From assembly GCA_027489295.1 (NCBI GenBank), contig JAIYAA010000363.1, forward strand, positions 1 through 13,602: DNA of 13,602 nt. The letters run 5' to 3'. Numbering within the stretch: position 1 is the first letter of the stretch; each line of letters begins with the position of its first letter. The notes beneath the pieces are model-generated. The model was not told where the DNA came from. It saw nothing but the letters and a program-made list of their open reading frames with translations, and did no database searches. The translations under genes and the position numbers were made by a program. Shown here piece after piece: positions 1 through 8,987 of the stretch. The stretch is from Sphingomonadales bacterium. GTDB lineage: Bacteria > Pseudomonadota > Alphaproteobacteria > Sphingomonadales > Sphingomonadaceae.

Positions 1-806
1 CCTGCCCGCGCGATCACCAGATGCGCCCAGGCGAGCCGCTCGGGCATGTCGGGCAGATAGGTCGCGACCTCGGCCGGGATCTCGTGTTCCTGATATTTGG
101 CGCGGACCATCTCGATGTCCTCGATGCGCGCCTGATGGGTCACCTGCAGCCGTCGGCGGAAATGCACCGGGAGCAGCGCGAGCCCATCGGGCACCACCTG
201 ACTGAGAATCGAGGCGCCCTGGCTGCCGCCGGTCACCAGCACGCGAAACAGGCCATCCTCCTCCAGCATCGGATAGGGCTTGGCGCGGAGCGCCAGCACC
301 GCCTCGCGCACCGGATTGCCGGTGAGATGGGTCTTCACCGCCCAGCCCGGCTTCATCCGCTCGACCTTGTCGTAGGAGGTCGCAATCGCCGCCACCCGGC
401 CCGCGACCAGCCGGTTCACCCGGCCCAGCACGGCATTCTGCTCGTGGATCACGGTAGGGATGCGCGCGCTGAACGCCGCCGCCAGCGCCGGGAACGCGGG
501 ATAGCCGCCAAAGCCGATCACCGCCGCCGGGCGCAATTGCTTGTAGAGCTTCCGCGCCATCGCGCGGCCGGCCATCATCTGGCGCGCCGCCTTGAGATAG
601 CCGAGCGGTCCGCCGCCCAGCCGCCCGGCGGGCAGCACATGCGTCTCCACGCCCTCGAACAGCCCGGGGAAACGCACGCCGCGCTCGTCGCTGACCAGTG
701 CCACCTGATGCCCGCGCCGTGCGAGCTCCACCGCCAGCGCAGCCGCGGGCACCATGTGCCCGCCGGTGCCTCCGGCAGCAAGGACGTAACTACGGCGTTC
801 GGTCAT
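1..806 (-). CDS. murG: MurG, UDP-GlcNAc:lipid I GlcNAc transferase (3' end missing)
   Basis: Peripheral inner-membrane GT-B glycosyltransferase that adds GlcNAc to lipid I to form lipid II. The visible 268 residues run from the start codon into the C-terminal domain. Seen: the N-terminal glycine-rich loop GGTGGHMVPA at residues 12-21, the HEQNAVLGRVNR motif at 121-132 and the interdomain VTGGSQGA motif at 191-198. The window ends at IARAG, just before the family's usual RxGAxTxxEL donor-binding segment. The family is usually about 350-400 residues, so roughly a third lies outside. The ATG at 806 overlaps the ftsW stop as ATGA and has a GGAG about 10 bases upstream, so the start is firm. No frameshift or odd residue is visible; the truncation is only the window edge. 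The position after ftsW is the standard dcw order. Confidence 0.96.
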   Translation of the reverse strand, partial: MTERRSYVLAAGGTGGHMVPAAALAVELARRGHQVALVSDERGVRFPGLFEGVETHVLPAGRLGGGPLGYLKAARQMMAGRAMARKLYKQLRPAAVIGFGGYPAFPALAAAFSARIPTVIHEQNAVLGRVNRLVAGRVAAIATSYDKVERMKPGWAVKTHLTGNPVREAVLALRAKPYPMLEEDGLFRVLVTGGSQGASILSQVVPDGLALLPVHFRRRLQVTHQARIEDIEMVRAKYQEHEIPAEVATYLPDMPERLAWAHLVIARA

Positions 807-2035
807 GCGGCTTTGCTCCAGCGGCCGGTATAGGGGGAGCGCTTCAGATACGGGTTTCGGCGCGTGAAAGCGAGCAGCAGGCCATAGCCGATCGACAGCG
901 CGATCATCGACGATCCGCCATAGCTGATGAACGGCAGCGTCATTCCCTTGGACGGCGCGATGCCGGTGTTCACCGCCATGTTGATCAGCGCCTGCACCCC
1001 GAACTGCGAGGCGAGCCCGGCAGCGGCGAGCAGCCGGAACGGATCCTCCTCGTCGAGCAGCTTCATCAGCACACGGACGACGATGGCGAGGTAGAGCAGC
1101 ACGATCACCGCGCAGGCGATCAGCCCGAATTCCTCGCCGATCACCGAGAAGATGTAATCCGTATGCGCCTCGGGCAGGCGGAACTTGATCTGACCGCTGC
1201 CCGGCCCCGCGCCGAACAGCCCGCCGGCGGTCAGCGTGTCGTGCGCCATCTCGACCTGGTAGCGATCGGCGAGCGCGGCTTCCTTGGTAGGGAACAGGAA
1301 ATTGTCGATGCGGGTGCGCGCGGTGCCGTAGAACAGGTACGCCGCGACCACCCCCGCCACCGCCGCGCCGCCCAGGCTGGCGATCGCCGCGGGCGAGATG
1401 CCCGAGAGCATCAGCAGGATCACCCACACAGTGGAAAACAGGATCGTCTGCCCGAAGTCCGGCTGGAGCATCAGCAGCACCGCGATCAGCGCGGTGATCG
1501 CGCCGGTGACGACCATCACCGGCAGCTCGGGATCCTTGGCGCGGAACGAGAGGATCCACGCGGTCGAGACGATGAACATCGGTTTCAGGAATTCGGACGG
1601 CTGCAGGTCCGAAATGCCCAGGCTGATCCAGCGCTTCGCCCCGTTCACCTCGTGCCCGACGATGGGCAGCAGCATCATCAGCCCCAGGAACACCACCGCG
1701 CCGGCAAGCGACAGCCGCCGCGCCGCCGAGGTCGGCAGCATCGAAACGATCACCAGCACCGGCACGCAGATGCACACCCACATCAGCTGGCGCCAGAAAT
1801 AATACATCGGCGGCACGATGTGCGCTGCGTCCGAATAGCGCCGCGCGGTGGCGGGCGAGGCAGCGGCGACCGCGACCAGCCCGATCGCTATCAGGAACAG
1901 CGGCAGGAACAGCAGTACGCGGTCCACTTCCCAGAACCACATGCCCGCACGGGACTTGCTGGCGCGGCTGAGTTGGTTGGAGATGCGCGGCAGGCCGCTG
2001 TGTTTTTCGTCCGCTTCCCCGGTCTCGCGGCTCAC
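803..2035 (-). CDS. ftsW: FtsW, SEDS-family septal peptidoglycan glycosyltransferase
   Basis: Multi-pass inner-membrane lipid II polymerase that works with FtsI at the septum. It has 410 residues, a usual length. A soluble N-terminus (1-37) precedes about ten hydrophobic segments beginning near residue 38. SEDS signatures seen: NGAKRWI (131-137), QPSEFLKP (145-152), QPDFG (191-195), LPEAHTDYIF (287-296) and LPFISYGGSS (367-376). Asp293 in HTDYIF fits the position of the essential SEDS aspartate, by family knowledge. The start is GTG at 2035, overlapping the murD stop as GTGA, with GGAGG seven bases upstream; Met32 is a less likely alternative because it has no such signals. The C-terminus is followed directly by murG through an ATGA overlap. 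RodA is the alternative SEDS member, but the dcw context settles FtsW. Confidence 0.96.
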   Translation of the reverse strand: MSRETGEADEKHSGLPRISNQLSRASKSRAGMWFWEVDRVLLFLPLFLIAIGLVAVAAASPATARRYSDAAHIVPPMYYFWRQLMWVCICVPVLVIVSMLPTSAARRLSLAGAVVFLGLMMLLPIVGHEVNGAKRWISLGISDLQPSEFLKPMFIVSTAWILSFRAKDPELPVMVVTGAITALIAVLLMLQPDFGQTILFSTVWVILLMLSGISPAAIASLGGAAVAGVVAAYLFYGTARTRIDNFLFPTKEAALADRYQVEMAHDTLTAGGLFGAGPGSGQIKFRLPEAHTDYIFSVIGEEFGLIACAVIVLLYLAIVVRVLMKLLDEEDPFRLLAAAGLASQFGVQALINMAVNTGIAPSKGMTLPFISYGGSSMIALSIGYGLLLAFTRRNPYLKRSPYTGRWSKAA

Positions 2036-3435
2036 CCGAGCGCCTCCACGGCAGCGCGGAAGGCATCGCCCCGCGCCTCGAAATCGCGGAACTGGTCGAA
2101 CGAGGCGCAGGCCGGGGAGAGCAGCACCGTTTCGCCCGGCTGGGCATGGCCGGCGGCGGCGCGCACGGCGGCCTCCAGCGTGCCGGACGGCTCCACGGGC
2201 ATCTCGCCTTCAAGGAGGCGCGCGAACAGCGGCCCCGCCTCGCCGATCGTATAGGCACGCACGATATGGCCGAAGCCGGGGCGGCAGGCCTCCAGGCTGT
2301 CGGTCTTGGCGACGCCGCCGAGGATCCAGTGGATGCGCGGAAAGGCCGCGAGCGCCGGCGCCGTCGATTCCGGGTTGGTCGCCTTGCTGTCGTTGACGAA
2401 GGCCACCCCGTTTCGGGTGGCGATCCGCTCCATGCGGTGCGGCAGGCCGGGGAAGCTCTCCAGCCCCTGGTCGATCGCGGCGCGATCGATGCCGAGCGCC
2501 TCGCAGGCGGCGATCCCGGCGAGCGCGTTCTGGGCGTTGTGCGGACCCTGCAGCGCCGGCCAGCGCGACTGGTCCATGCACACGCCCGGCGCGATCTTGG
2601 TCACGTCCTCGCTCCGACCGGACAGTGCCACCTGGCGGGCAATGTTCGCCGAGGCGGCGTCACCGATGCCGAGGATCGCGGCATGGCTCTTGCTCTGCAT
2701 CGCGAACAGCCGCGCCTTGGACGCGGCATAGCCCTCGAAGCCGTCATAGCGATCGAGATGGTCCGGCGTGATGTTGAGCAGCACCGCGACGTCGCAGTCT
2801 AGGCTCTGGGTCAGGTCGATCTGGTAGCTCGACAGCTCCAGCACATAGACGCCGCCCTCGGGCAGCGGCTCCTGCCCGAGGATCGGCAGCCCGATATTGC
2901 CGCCGAGCCGCGTCGGGACGCCCGCGGTCGAGAGGATGTGGTGGATCAGCGCGGTCGTGGTCGACTTGCCATTGGTGCCGGTGATGCCGACGACGCGGTG
3001 CGCCGGCAGGTCGGCCCGCGCCTGGGCGAATAGCTCGATGTCCCCGATCAGCGGTACGCCGGCCGCGCGGGCATGCGGCGCGATCGGGTGCCGGTTCAGC
3101 GGCACGCCAGGGGAGACGACCATGCCGGCATAGCCGGTGAGATCGGCTTCGAGGGGGTCGGCAACCTCCAACAACCCCTCCCCTTCAGGGGAGGGGTTGG
3201 GGTGGGGCATGTCGGATCCACGCGCCGGCGCGCTCGTGGAGAGTCCCCCACCCCAACCCCTCCCCTGAGGGGGAGGGGCTATCGTATCGACCAGCCCATA
3301 TCGCGCCGCCTCGTTCGAATCCCACGCCAGCACCTCCGCCCCGCTTGCCACCAGCGCGCGCACGGTCGCAGCGCCCGAGCGGGCGAGCCCGAGCACCGCG
3401 AAGCGTTTGCCGCGCCAGGCGGGGCTGGTGATCAC
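2032..3435 (-). CDS. murD: MurD, UDP-MurNAc-L-Ala:D-Glu ligase, with in-frame repeat insertion
   Basis: Cytoplasmic Mur ligase that adds D-glutamate to UDP-MurNAc-L-alanine using ATP. Seen: an N-terminal Rossmann-like fold ([10 protein letters not shown] 12-21), [10 protein letters not shown] (108-117), the ATP loop [10 protein letters not shown] (150-159), LELSSYQID (199-207), [10 protein letters not shown] (221-230), PHRMERI (332-338), NDSKATNP (348-355) and the C-terminal [10 protein letters not shown] block (440-449). All catalytic blocks are present, so it should be active. At 467 residues it is about 30 longer than E. coli MurD. The excess is residues 53-88, rich in Pro and Gly, encoded by the palindromic repeat at 3172-3280; the frame stays open through it. 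The start is GTG at 3435, overlapping the mraY stop as GTGA, with only a weak ribosome binding site, so translational coupling to mraY is likely. Its end overlaps ftsW as GTGA. Confidence 0.96.
   Translation of the reverse strand: MITSPAWRGKRFAVLGLARSGAATVRALVASGAEVLAWDSNEAARYGLVDTIAPPPQGRGWGGGLSTSAPARGSDMPHPNPSPEGEGLLEVADPLEADLTGYAGMVVSPGVPLNRHPIAPHARAAGVPLIGDIELFAQARADLPAHRVVGITGTNGKSTTTALIHHILSTAGVPTRLGGNIGLPILGQEPLPEGGVYVLELSSYQIDLTQSLDCDVAVLLNITPDHLDRYDGFEGYAASKARLFAMQSKSHAAILGIGDAASANIARQVALSGRSEDVTKIAPGVCMDQSRWPALQGPHNAQNALAGIAACEALGIDRAAIDQGLESFPGLPHRMERIATRNGVAFVNDSKATNPESTAPALAAFPRIHWILGGVAKTDSLEACRPGFGHIVRAYTIGEAGPLFARLLEGEMPVEPSGTLEAAVRAAAGHAQPGETVLLSPACASFDQFRDFEARGDAFRAAVEALG
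3172..3280. repeat. Composite palindromic (REP/BIME-like) element inside murD
   Basis: Two C/G-rich units of about 40 bp face each other in inverted orientation: 3172-3211 and 3241-3280. They share a core made of GGGGAGGGGTTGGGGTGGGG on one side and its complement on the other. Each unit has its own hairpin: arms CAACCCCTCCCC (3172-3183) and its complement (3188-3199) around TTCA, and CCCCTCCCC (3257-3265) with its complement (3270-3278) around TGAG. Between the units is a third palindrome: TCCACG (3217-3222) pairs with CGTGGA (3235-3240) around the self-complementary GCGCCGGCGC (3222-3231). The element is read in frame as murD codons 53-88, giving peptides such as [11 protein letters not shown]. 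This layout resembles REP doublets (BIMEs), which are normally intergenic, and the Rickettsia palindromic elements that sit inside genes. The family assignment is inference; no second copy lies in this window. Confidence 0.85.
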
Positions 3436-4505
3436 CGCAGCTTGAGCGTCGCGAGACCGGCCAGCGCCAGCACGAAGGCGATGATCCAGAAGCGGATCAC
3501 CACCGTCGGCTCCGACCAGCCGAGCTGTTCGAAATGGTGGTGGATCGGCGCCATGCGGAACACCCGCTTGCCGGTGCGCTTGAAGAAGAACACCTGGATG
3601 ATGACGCTCAGCGCCTCCATCACGAACAGGCCGCCGATGATGCCGAGCACCAGCTCATGGTGCGTGGTGACGGCGATGGTGCCGATCGCCCCGCCCAGCG
3701 CCAGGCTGCCGGTATCGCCCATGAACACCGCCGCCGGCGGCGCGTTGAACCACAGGAAGGCCAGCCCCGCCCCGATCATCGCGCCGCAGAAGATGGCGAG
3801 GTCGCCCGCGCCGGGCACGTGCGGGATGCCCAGATAGGTCGCGTAGATCTTGTTGCCGGCGAGATAGGCGATCAGCATGAACGCCATGCCCGCGATCACC
3901 ACCGGCATCGTCGCCAGCCCGTCGAGCCCGTCGGTCAGGTTCACCGCATTGCCGAACGCCACGATCGTGAACGCCGCAAAGGCGATGTAGAAATAGCCAA
4001 GGTTCGGATGCACCCAGCTGAAGAACGGCACGTAGAGCTGGGTATTGCCCTCCGCGAAGAGGATGATCGCGCTGGCGATGCCGGCGATGAGGAACTCGCC
4101 GATCAGCCGCACCTTGCCCGAGACGCCCGCGGTCTTCTGCTTCCGCACCTTGTCGTAATCGTCGAGGAAGCCGATCATGCCGAAGCCGAGCGTCACGAAC
4201 ATGCACGCCCAGACATAGGCGTTGCGCAGGTCCATCCAGATCAGCAGCGAGAGCGTCAGGCTGGTCAGGATCATCAGCCCGCCCATCGTCGGCGTGCCGC
4301 GCTTGGCGAGGTGGCTCTGCGGCCCGTCGGTGCGGATCGGCTGGCCCTTGCCCTGGCGCAGCCGCAGCCAGCCGATGAACTTCGGCCCGATCAGCAGGCC
4401 GATCAGCAGCGCGGTCGCCACCGAACCGCCGGTGCGGAACGACAGGTACCGGAACAGATTGAGGACGCCGGGGAAGCCCAGCTGCTCCGCGATCAGATAG
4501 AGCAT
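3432..4505 (-). CDS. mraY: MraY, phospho-MurNAc-pentapeptide translocase
   Basis: Integral membrane enzyme that transfers phospho-MurNAc-pentapeptide from its UDP carrier to undecaprenyl phosphate, forming lipid I. It has 357 residues and about ten membrane segments, both typical. Seen: the FLDDYDK motif (113-119) with the aspartate pair 115-116, [10 protein letters not shown] (189-198), [12 protein letters not shown] (261-272) with Asp264, and the cytoplasmic histidine motif PIHHHFE (320-326). These are the Mg2+ and substrate residues of the family. The ATG at 4505 lies 13 bp inside the end of murF and has a good GGAAAGG site five bases upstream. The start [13 protein letters not shown] matches the usual MraY N-terminus. 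Its stop overlaps the murD start as GTGA. WecA-type homologues are excluded by the histidine motif and the context. Confidence 0.97.
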   Translation of the reverse strand: MLYLIAEQLGFPGVLNLFRYLSFRTGGSVATALLIGLLIGPKFIGWLRLRQGKGQPIRTDGPQSHLAKRGTPTMGGLMILTSLTLSLLIWMDLRNAYVWACMFVTLGFGMIGFLDDYDKVRKQKTAGVSGKVRLIGEFLIAGIASAIILFAEGNTQLYVPFFSWVHPNLGYFYIAFAAFTIVAFGNAVNLTDGLDGLATMPVVIAGMAFMLIAYLAGNKIYATYLGIPHVPGAGDLAIFCGAMIGAGLAFLWFNAPPAAVFMGDTGSLALGGAIGTIAVTTHHELVLGIIGGLFVMEALSVIIQVFFFKRTGKRVFRMAPIHHHFEQLGWSEPTVVIRFWIIAFVLALAGLATLKLR

Positions 4506-5875
4506 GTTTGCCTTTCCGCCAGCGCCGCGACGATCGTCGCCAGCCGTACGCCGTTCGACCCTTTGATGAGAACCGCGTCGCCCGGCGCGAGCGTCGAGTC
4601 GAGCTCTGCCTTCGCAGCTGCGGCATCGGCCACATGGACGAAATCCAGCCGCCCCTCAAGCGCAGCGGCCAGCGGGGCCATCGCTTCGCCCACCAAAATG
4701 GCACGGCTCACCCCGGCCTCCGCGATCGGATCGGCAAGTTCGGCGTGGAGCGCATGCGCATGCGTACCCAGTTCGCGCATCTCGCCGAGCACGGCGATGC
4801 GGCGCCCCGGTTCGGCGGCCAGCACCTTCAGCGTGGCGCGCATCGAGCTGGGGTTGGCGTTGTAGCTCTCGTCGATCACCAGCGCGGTGCCGCCCGCCAC
4901 CGGCACCGTCATCCGCGCGCCGCGCCCGGCAAGGCCGCCCAGCTCGGCGAGCGCGAGCCCCGCAACCTCGAGGTCGCCGCCCACCGCGTCGACCGCGGCG
5001 AGGATCGCCATCGCGTTCGATACCCAATGCTCGCCCGGCTGCGACAGGGTGAAGCTCAGCTCGCGATCGCCGAAGCGTGCCATCACGAAGGTGCCGCCGC
5101 CCCGCGCGCGCATCGTCTCGACCGCGCGATAGTCCGCGCCCTCGCCCAGCCCAAAGGTGACGATCCTGGTGGCATAGGGGCGCGCGGCATCGAGCAGCCG
5201 GTCGCGATACGGGCTGTCATACGGCACGATCGCGGTACCGCCGGGCTCCAGCCCCTGGAAGATCTCGCCCTTGGCGTCGGCGATCTTCTCGACGCTGTCG
5301 AAAAAGCCGAGATGCGCCGGCGCGATCGCGGTGACGATGGCGACCTGCGGCCGCACCAGCCGGGTCAGCTGGGCGAGTTCGCCGGCATGGTTCATCCCCA
5401 TCTCGAACACGCCGTAGCGAGTGCTCCGCGGCATGCGGGCAAGGCTCAGCGGCACGCCGGTATGGTTGTTGTAGCTCTTCACCGAGCGGTGCGCGCAGCC
5501 GGGGTCTATCCGGTCGAGCGCGGCGAACAGCGCCTCCTTGGTGCCCGTCTTCCCGACCGAGCCGGTGACGCCGATGATCTTGGCGCCCGAGCGCTGGCGC
5601 GACGCGGCGCCGAGCGCGTTCAGCGCAGCGGTGGTGTCCGCCACCTCAACGCCGGGATGCGCGGTCGCGTCCGACACCACCGCGCCTGCCGCCCCTTGCG
5701 CGAAGGCCTGGTCGAGGAAGCGATGCCCGTCGGTGCTCTCGCCCTTGAGCGCGAGGAACAGGTCGCCGGGGCCCACTTCGCGGGAATCGAACGCGACGCC
5801 GGAAACGGCGAAGTCCGCCGACGCCGTTCCTTCCGTGGCGGCGGCGATTTCGTTGGAGGTCCAGAGGGTCGTCAC
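4493..5875 (-). CDS. murF: MurF, UDP-MurNAc-tripeptide:D-Ala-D-Ala ligase
   Basis: Cytoplasmic Mur ligase that completes the pentapeptide by adding D-Ala-D-Ala. It has 460 residues from the chosen start. Seen: the N-terminal UDP-binding domain ([15 protein letters not shown] near 29-43), the ATP loop [13 protein letters not shown] (102-114), YNNHTGVPL (135-143), [10 protein letters not shown] (158-167), the C-terminal [11 protein letters not shown] (335-345) and the VLGEMRELG and [10 protein letters not shown] blocks. All are typical of MurF. The frame is open back to a GTG at 5884, but I prefer the GTG at 5875: it overlaps the murE stop as GTGA, like other junctions here, and it has GGGAG nine bases upstream, whereas that same GGGAG touches the 5884 codon. 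The N-terminus [14 protein letters not shown] also looks right. The 3' end overlaps mraY by 13 bp. Confidence 0.95.
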   Translation of the reverse strand: MTTLWTSNEIAAATEGTASADFAVSGVAFDSREVGPGDLFLALKGESTDGHRFLDQAFAQGAAGAVVSDATAHPGVEVADTTAALNALGAASRQRSGAKIIGVTGSVGKTGTKEALFAALDRIDPGCAHRSVKSYNNHTGVPLSLARMPRSTRYGVFEMGMNHAGELAQLTRLVRPQVAIVTAIAPAHLGFFDSVEKIADAKGEIFQGLEPGGTAIVPYDSPYRDRLLDAARPYATRIVTFGLGEGADYRAVETMRARGGGTFVMARFGDRELSFTLSQPGEHWVSNAMAILAAVDAVGGDLEVAGLALAELGGLAGRGARMTVPVAGGTALVIDESYNANPSSMRATLKVLAAEPGRRIAVLGEMRELGTHAHALHAELADPIAEAGVSRAILVGEAMAPLAAALEGRLDFVHVADAAAAKAELDSTLAPGDAVLIKGSNGVRLATIVAALAERQTCSI

Positions 5876-7287
5876 GCCGCGCACTCCCGCGCTACCGCCA
5901 CGTCATCGAACGGCAGCACCATCTCGCCCACGATCTGCCCCTGTTCGTGCCCCTTGCCGGCGATCAGCACGATGTCGTGCGGCTCGGCCATCGCGATCGC
6001 GGCGGCGATGGCCGCGCGGCGGTCGCCGATCTCGGTGGCGTCGGGCGCGCCCTTCAGGATCGCGCGGCGGATTTCGGCGGGATCCTCGGTGCGCGGATTG
6101 TCGTCGGTGACGATCGCCACATCGGCGCCCGACGCCGCCACCTGCCCCATCAGTTCGCGCTTGCCCGGATCGCGGTCGCCGCCGGCACCGAACACCAGGA
6201 TCAGCCGGCCCTCGGTATGCGGCTTCAGCGCCGCGATCGCCGCCTCCAGCGCATCGGGGGTATGGGCATAGTCGACATAGACCGGCGCGCCATTGGCGGC
6301 GATCACCGCGCGCTCCAGCCGTCCGCGCACCGGCTGCAGCCGCGCGCAATTGGCCAGCGTCGCGGCCACGTCGCCGCCGGTGGCGATCACCAGCCCTGCC
6401 GACACCAGCGCGTTCGCCGCCTGGTACGCGCCGATCAGCGGCAGCTTGACGATGTGGACCTTGTCCTCCGCCTCGATCTCCAGCGTCTGGCCGAGCAGCG
6501 AGGGCGTACGGCCGACCAGCCGCAGCGTCTTGCCATGCTCGCCCACCGTGATCAGCCGGTTGCCGCGCATCCGGGCGAGGTCCTCGACCTGCGGCGCATG
6601 CGGATCGTCGGCCCACACCACGGCGGTGCCGTCGTCGGCCAGCACCTCAGCGAAGAGGCGCATCTTGGCGGTGAAATAGGTCGCCATGTCGCCGTGATAG
6701 TCGAGATGGTCGCGGCTGAGATTGGTGAACGCCGCCGCGCGCACCGGCAGCCCCTCGGTGCGGTACTGCGACAGCCCGTGCGACGAGGCCTCGAACGCCA
6801 CATGGGTCACGCCCTCGCGCGCAAGCCCGGCGACGTTCGACAGGAAGGTGACGATGTCCGGCGTGGTAAGGCCGGTGGAGACCCGCTCGTCCGCCGTGGT
6901 CACCCCCAGCGTGCCGATCGAGGCAGCGTGGAAGCCCGCCATCCGCCACAGCTGGCGCGTCATCTCGACGGTGGAGGTCTTGCCGTTGGTGCCGGTCACC
7001 GCCGCCGTCGTTGCCGGAAACGGCGCGAAGAACTGCGCCGCCAGCCCGGCAAAGCGCTGGCGCGGATTGGCATCGGCGATGTGTACGGCGCCCTCGACCT
7101 TGGCCCCGGGCCGCGCGACGACGGCGATGGCGCCGGCCTGCACCGCCGCGGCGATATAGTCCTCGCCGTTCACCCTGGCGCCCTCGAACGCGCCGAAGAT
7201 CGTGCCCGGCGCCACCTTGCGATGGTCGATCGCGAATCCGGTGACGACCGCGTCGTCCGCGGTGCCGATCAGGTATCCCAGTTTCAT
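5872..7287 (-). CDS. murE: MurE, UDP-MurNAc-dipeptide:meso-diaminopimelate ligase
   Basis: Cytoplasmic Mur ligase that adds the third stem-peptide residue. The DNPRTEDP motif (396-403) is the family signature for meso-diaminopimelate rather than lysine. Other blocks seen: FDHRK-like N-terminal segment IDHRKVAPGTIFGAF (20-34), ATP loop VTGTNGKTST (97-106), FEASSHGL (165-172), TNLSRDHLDYH (188-198), Lys208 in AKMRLF (the expected carbamylated lysine), YAHTPDALE (340-348), FGAGGDRD (366-373) and GKGHEQGQ (444-451). It has 471 residues, slightly compact for the family. The ATG at 7287 overlaps the ftsI stop as ATGA; the ribosome binding site is weak, so coupling to ftsI translation is likely. Its stop overlaps murF as GTGA. 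Confidence 0.97.
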   Translation of the reverse strand: MKLGYLIGTADDAVVTGFAIDHRKVAPGTIFGAFEGARVNGEDYIAAAVQAGAIAVVARPGAKVEGAVHIADANPRQRFAGLAAQFFAPFPATTAAVTGTNGKTSTVEMTRQLWRMAGFHAASIGTLGVTTADERVSTGLTTPDIVTFLSNVAGLAREGVTHVAFEASSHGLSQYRTEGLPVRAAAFTNLSRDHLDYHGDMATYFTAKMRLFAEVLADDGTAVVWADDPHAPQVEDLARMRGNRLITVGEHGKTLRLVGRTPSLLGQTLEIEAEDKVHIVKLPLIGAYQAANALVSAGLVIATGGDVAATLANCARLQPVRGRLERAVIAANGAPVYVDYAHTPDALEAAIAALKPHTEGRLILVFGAGGDRDPGKRELMGQVAASGADVAIVTDDNPRTEDPAEIRRAILKGAPDATEIGDRRAAIAAAIAMAEPHDIVLIAGKGHEQGQIVGEMVLPFDDVAVARECAA

Positions 7288-8987
7288 TCGGCGGTCGCTT
7301 TCGGCTCCGGGGACCGGTCGACCAGCGGCAGCAGCCCGCTTTCGTCGATGTCCTTGGCGTTATCGGGCGCGATGCCCAGAAGGGCGCCGGTCCGCGCGAT
7401 CACGCGCGAGACGACCGGTGCGACGGTCCAGGCCGCAGTGGTGCGCGGCGTGTTGGCATTGGCCTTGGGCGAGTCGAGCATGGCCACCACCACATAGCGC
7501 GGCGCGTCGACGGGGAAAGCCACCGCAAAGGTCGAGACGTTGCGGTGATGGTCATAGCCGCCCTCGCTCGCCGCCTCGGCCGTGCCGGTCTTGCCCGCGA
7601 CGCGGTAGCCCGGTGCCTCGCCCTTGCGGCCGGTGCCCTTCAGCACGATCAGGCGGAGCAGCTGGCGCATCCGGTAGCTGGTCGATTCCTGCAGCACCCG
7701 CCTGCCCTGCACCGGATGCTCGGCATCCACCTTCATCAACGTCGCCGGGTGCCAGATGCCGCCATTCACCATCGCGGCATAGGCGGCGGCGAGGTGGAGC
7801 GGCGTCACCGCGATGCCATGGCCATAGGCGGTGGTCATCACCGTGATCCGCCCCCAGTTGGCCGGCCACAGCGGCCGCACGGCACCGATCTCGATGCTCG
7901 GCCGCTGGTCGAAGCCGAGGCGGCGGAACATGTCCTGCATCTTTTCCGCACCCAGTTCGTCGGCGATCCGCGCGGTGGCGATGTTCGACGAATAGATCAG
8001 CGTTTCCGGGATGTTGAGCCAGCGAAACTGCTCGTCGCCGCGATCGTCATGGATGGTGAAGCGGCCGACCTTCATCGGCACCGTGGCATCGAAGCGGCGC
8101 GACATCGAGGTGATCGTGCCCGAATCGATCGCCGCCGCCACAGCGATCGGCTTGAAGGTGGAGCCGAGCTCGTAGACGCTCTGGGTCACGTTGTTGCGCG
8201 GCGGCGGACCGCCCAGCTGGTTGGGATTGAAGCTGGGCAGCGAGGTCATCGCGACGACTTCGCCGGTATGCACGTCGAGCACGACGCCGGCGGCGCCGCG
8301 CGCCTGCAGGTCCACCATCGCCCGGCCCAGCTCGCTTTCCAGCGCTGCCTGCACGCGGGTGTCGAGCGAGAGGGTCACCGGCTTGCCGCGCAGCGCCGGA
8401 TCGGTCAGCCGCGCCTCCAGCACCTTCTCCATGCCGGTGACGCCGTGGCCCTTGTCGTCGAGATAGCCGAGCACGTGCGCGGCCATGTCCGATTGCGGAT
8501 ACAGCCGGTCGGTCTCGCGCTGGAACTCGATCGCCGGCTCGCCCAGCGCGTTCACCTGGTTGACCAGTTCGGGCAGCGCCCGGCGCTTGAGAAAGGCGAA
8601 GCCGCCGCCGCTGTGGAGCAGCGCATAATATTGCGCCTGGCTGCGTTCGGGCATCAGCTCGGCAAGTTTCTGCGCAAGCGCTGCCTTGTCGCCGATCACC
8701 TGGTTGGGGTGGATCGCGATCGTCCAGGCATCGATGCTGCGGGCGAGCGGCGTGCCGTTGCGATCGACGATGTCGCCCCGCGCCGGCACCAGCGCGTTGG
8801 TCAGGTCGCGCGCGGTGGCGGGGCCCGCCGACAGCGCCAGAAAGGCGAGCTTGCCCATGATGGCCAGCACGCCCGCGCCGAACAGGATGGCGAGCACCAT
8901 CAGCCGCAACTGCGCGACGGCAACGAGCGCCTCGCGCCCGCCGCCCGAACCGCGCGCCCGCGCCGGGGGGGCGACGACGACGATCAT
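7284..8987 (-). CDS. ftsI: FtsI (PBP3), septal peptidoglycan transpeptidase
   Basis: Class B penicillin-binding protein that cross-links septal peptidoglycan, paired with FtsW. It has 567 residues: a short cytoplasmic N-terminus, one membrane anchor at about 29-53, a periplasmic pedestal domain (RGDIVDRNGTPLARS 70-84) and a transpeptidase domain. Active-site motifs are complete: STFK with Ser276 and Lys279, SSN at 333-335 and KTGTAE at 466-471. The ATG at 8987 overlaps the ftsL stop as ATGA. The first codons hold three GTC repeats and a run of seven C (8965-8971 on the plus strand reads as seven G), an unusual homopolymer for this window. PBP2/MrdA is the alternative family, but it partners RodA and is not found in the dcw cluster. 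The stop overlaps murE as ATGA. Confidence 0.96.
   Translation of the reverse strand: MIVVVAPPARARGSGGGREALVAVAQLRLMVLAILFGAGVLAIMGKLAFLALSAGPATARDLTNALVPARGDIVDRNGTPLARSIDAWTIAIHPNQVIGDKAALAQKLAELMPERSQAQYYALLHSGGGFAFLKRRALPELVNQVNALGEPAIEFQRETDRLYPQSDMAAHVLGYLDDKGHGVTGMEKVLEARLTDPALRGKPVTLSLDTRVQAALESELGRAMVDLQARGAAGVVLDVHTGEVVAMTSLPSFNPNQLGGPPPRNNVTQSVYELGSTFKPIAVAAAIDSGTITSMSRRFDATVPMKVGRFTIHDDRGDEQFRWLNIPETLIYSSNIATARIADELGAEKMQDMFRRLGFDQRPSIEIGAVRPLWPANWGRITVMTTAYGHGIAVTPLHLAAAYAAMVNGGIWHPATLMKVDAEHPVQGRRVLQESTSYRMRQLLRLIVLKGTGRKGEAPGYRVAGKTGTAEAASEGGYDHHRNVSTFAVAFPVDAPRYVVVAMLDSPKANANTPRTTAAWTVAPVVSRVIARTGALLGIAPDNAKDIDESGLLPLVDRSPEPKATAE

Noticed and set aside
3160..3300. Frameshift or pseudogene in murD because of the strange Pro/Gly-rich stretch
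   Set aside because: The frame remains open through the stretch, all Mur ligase motifs are intact on both sides and the GTGA junctions are kept; an in-frame repeat insertion explains it.
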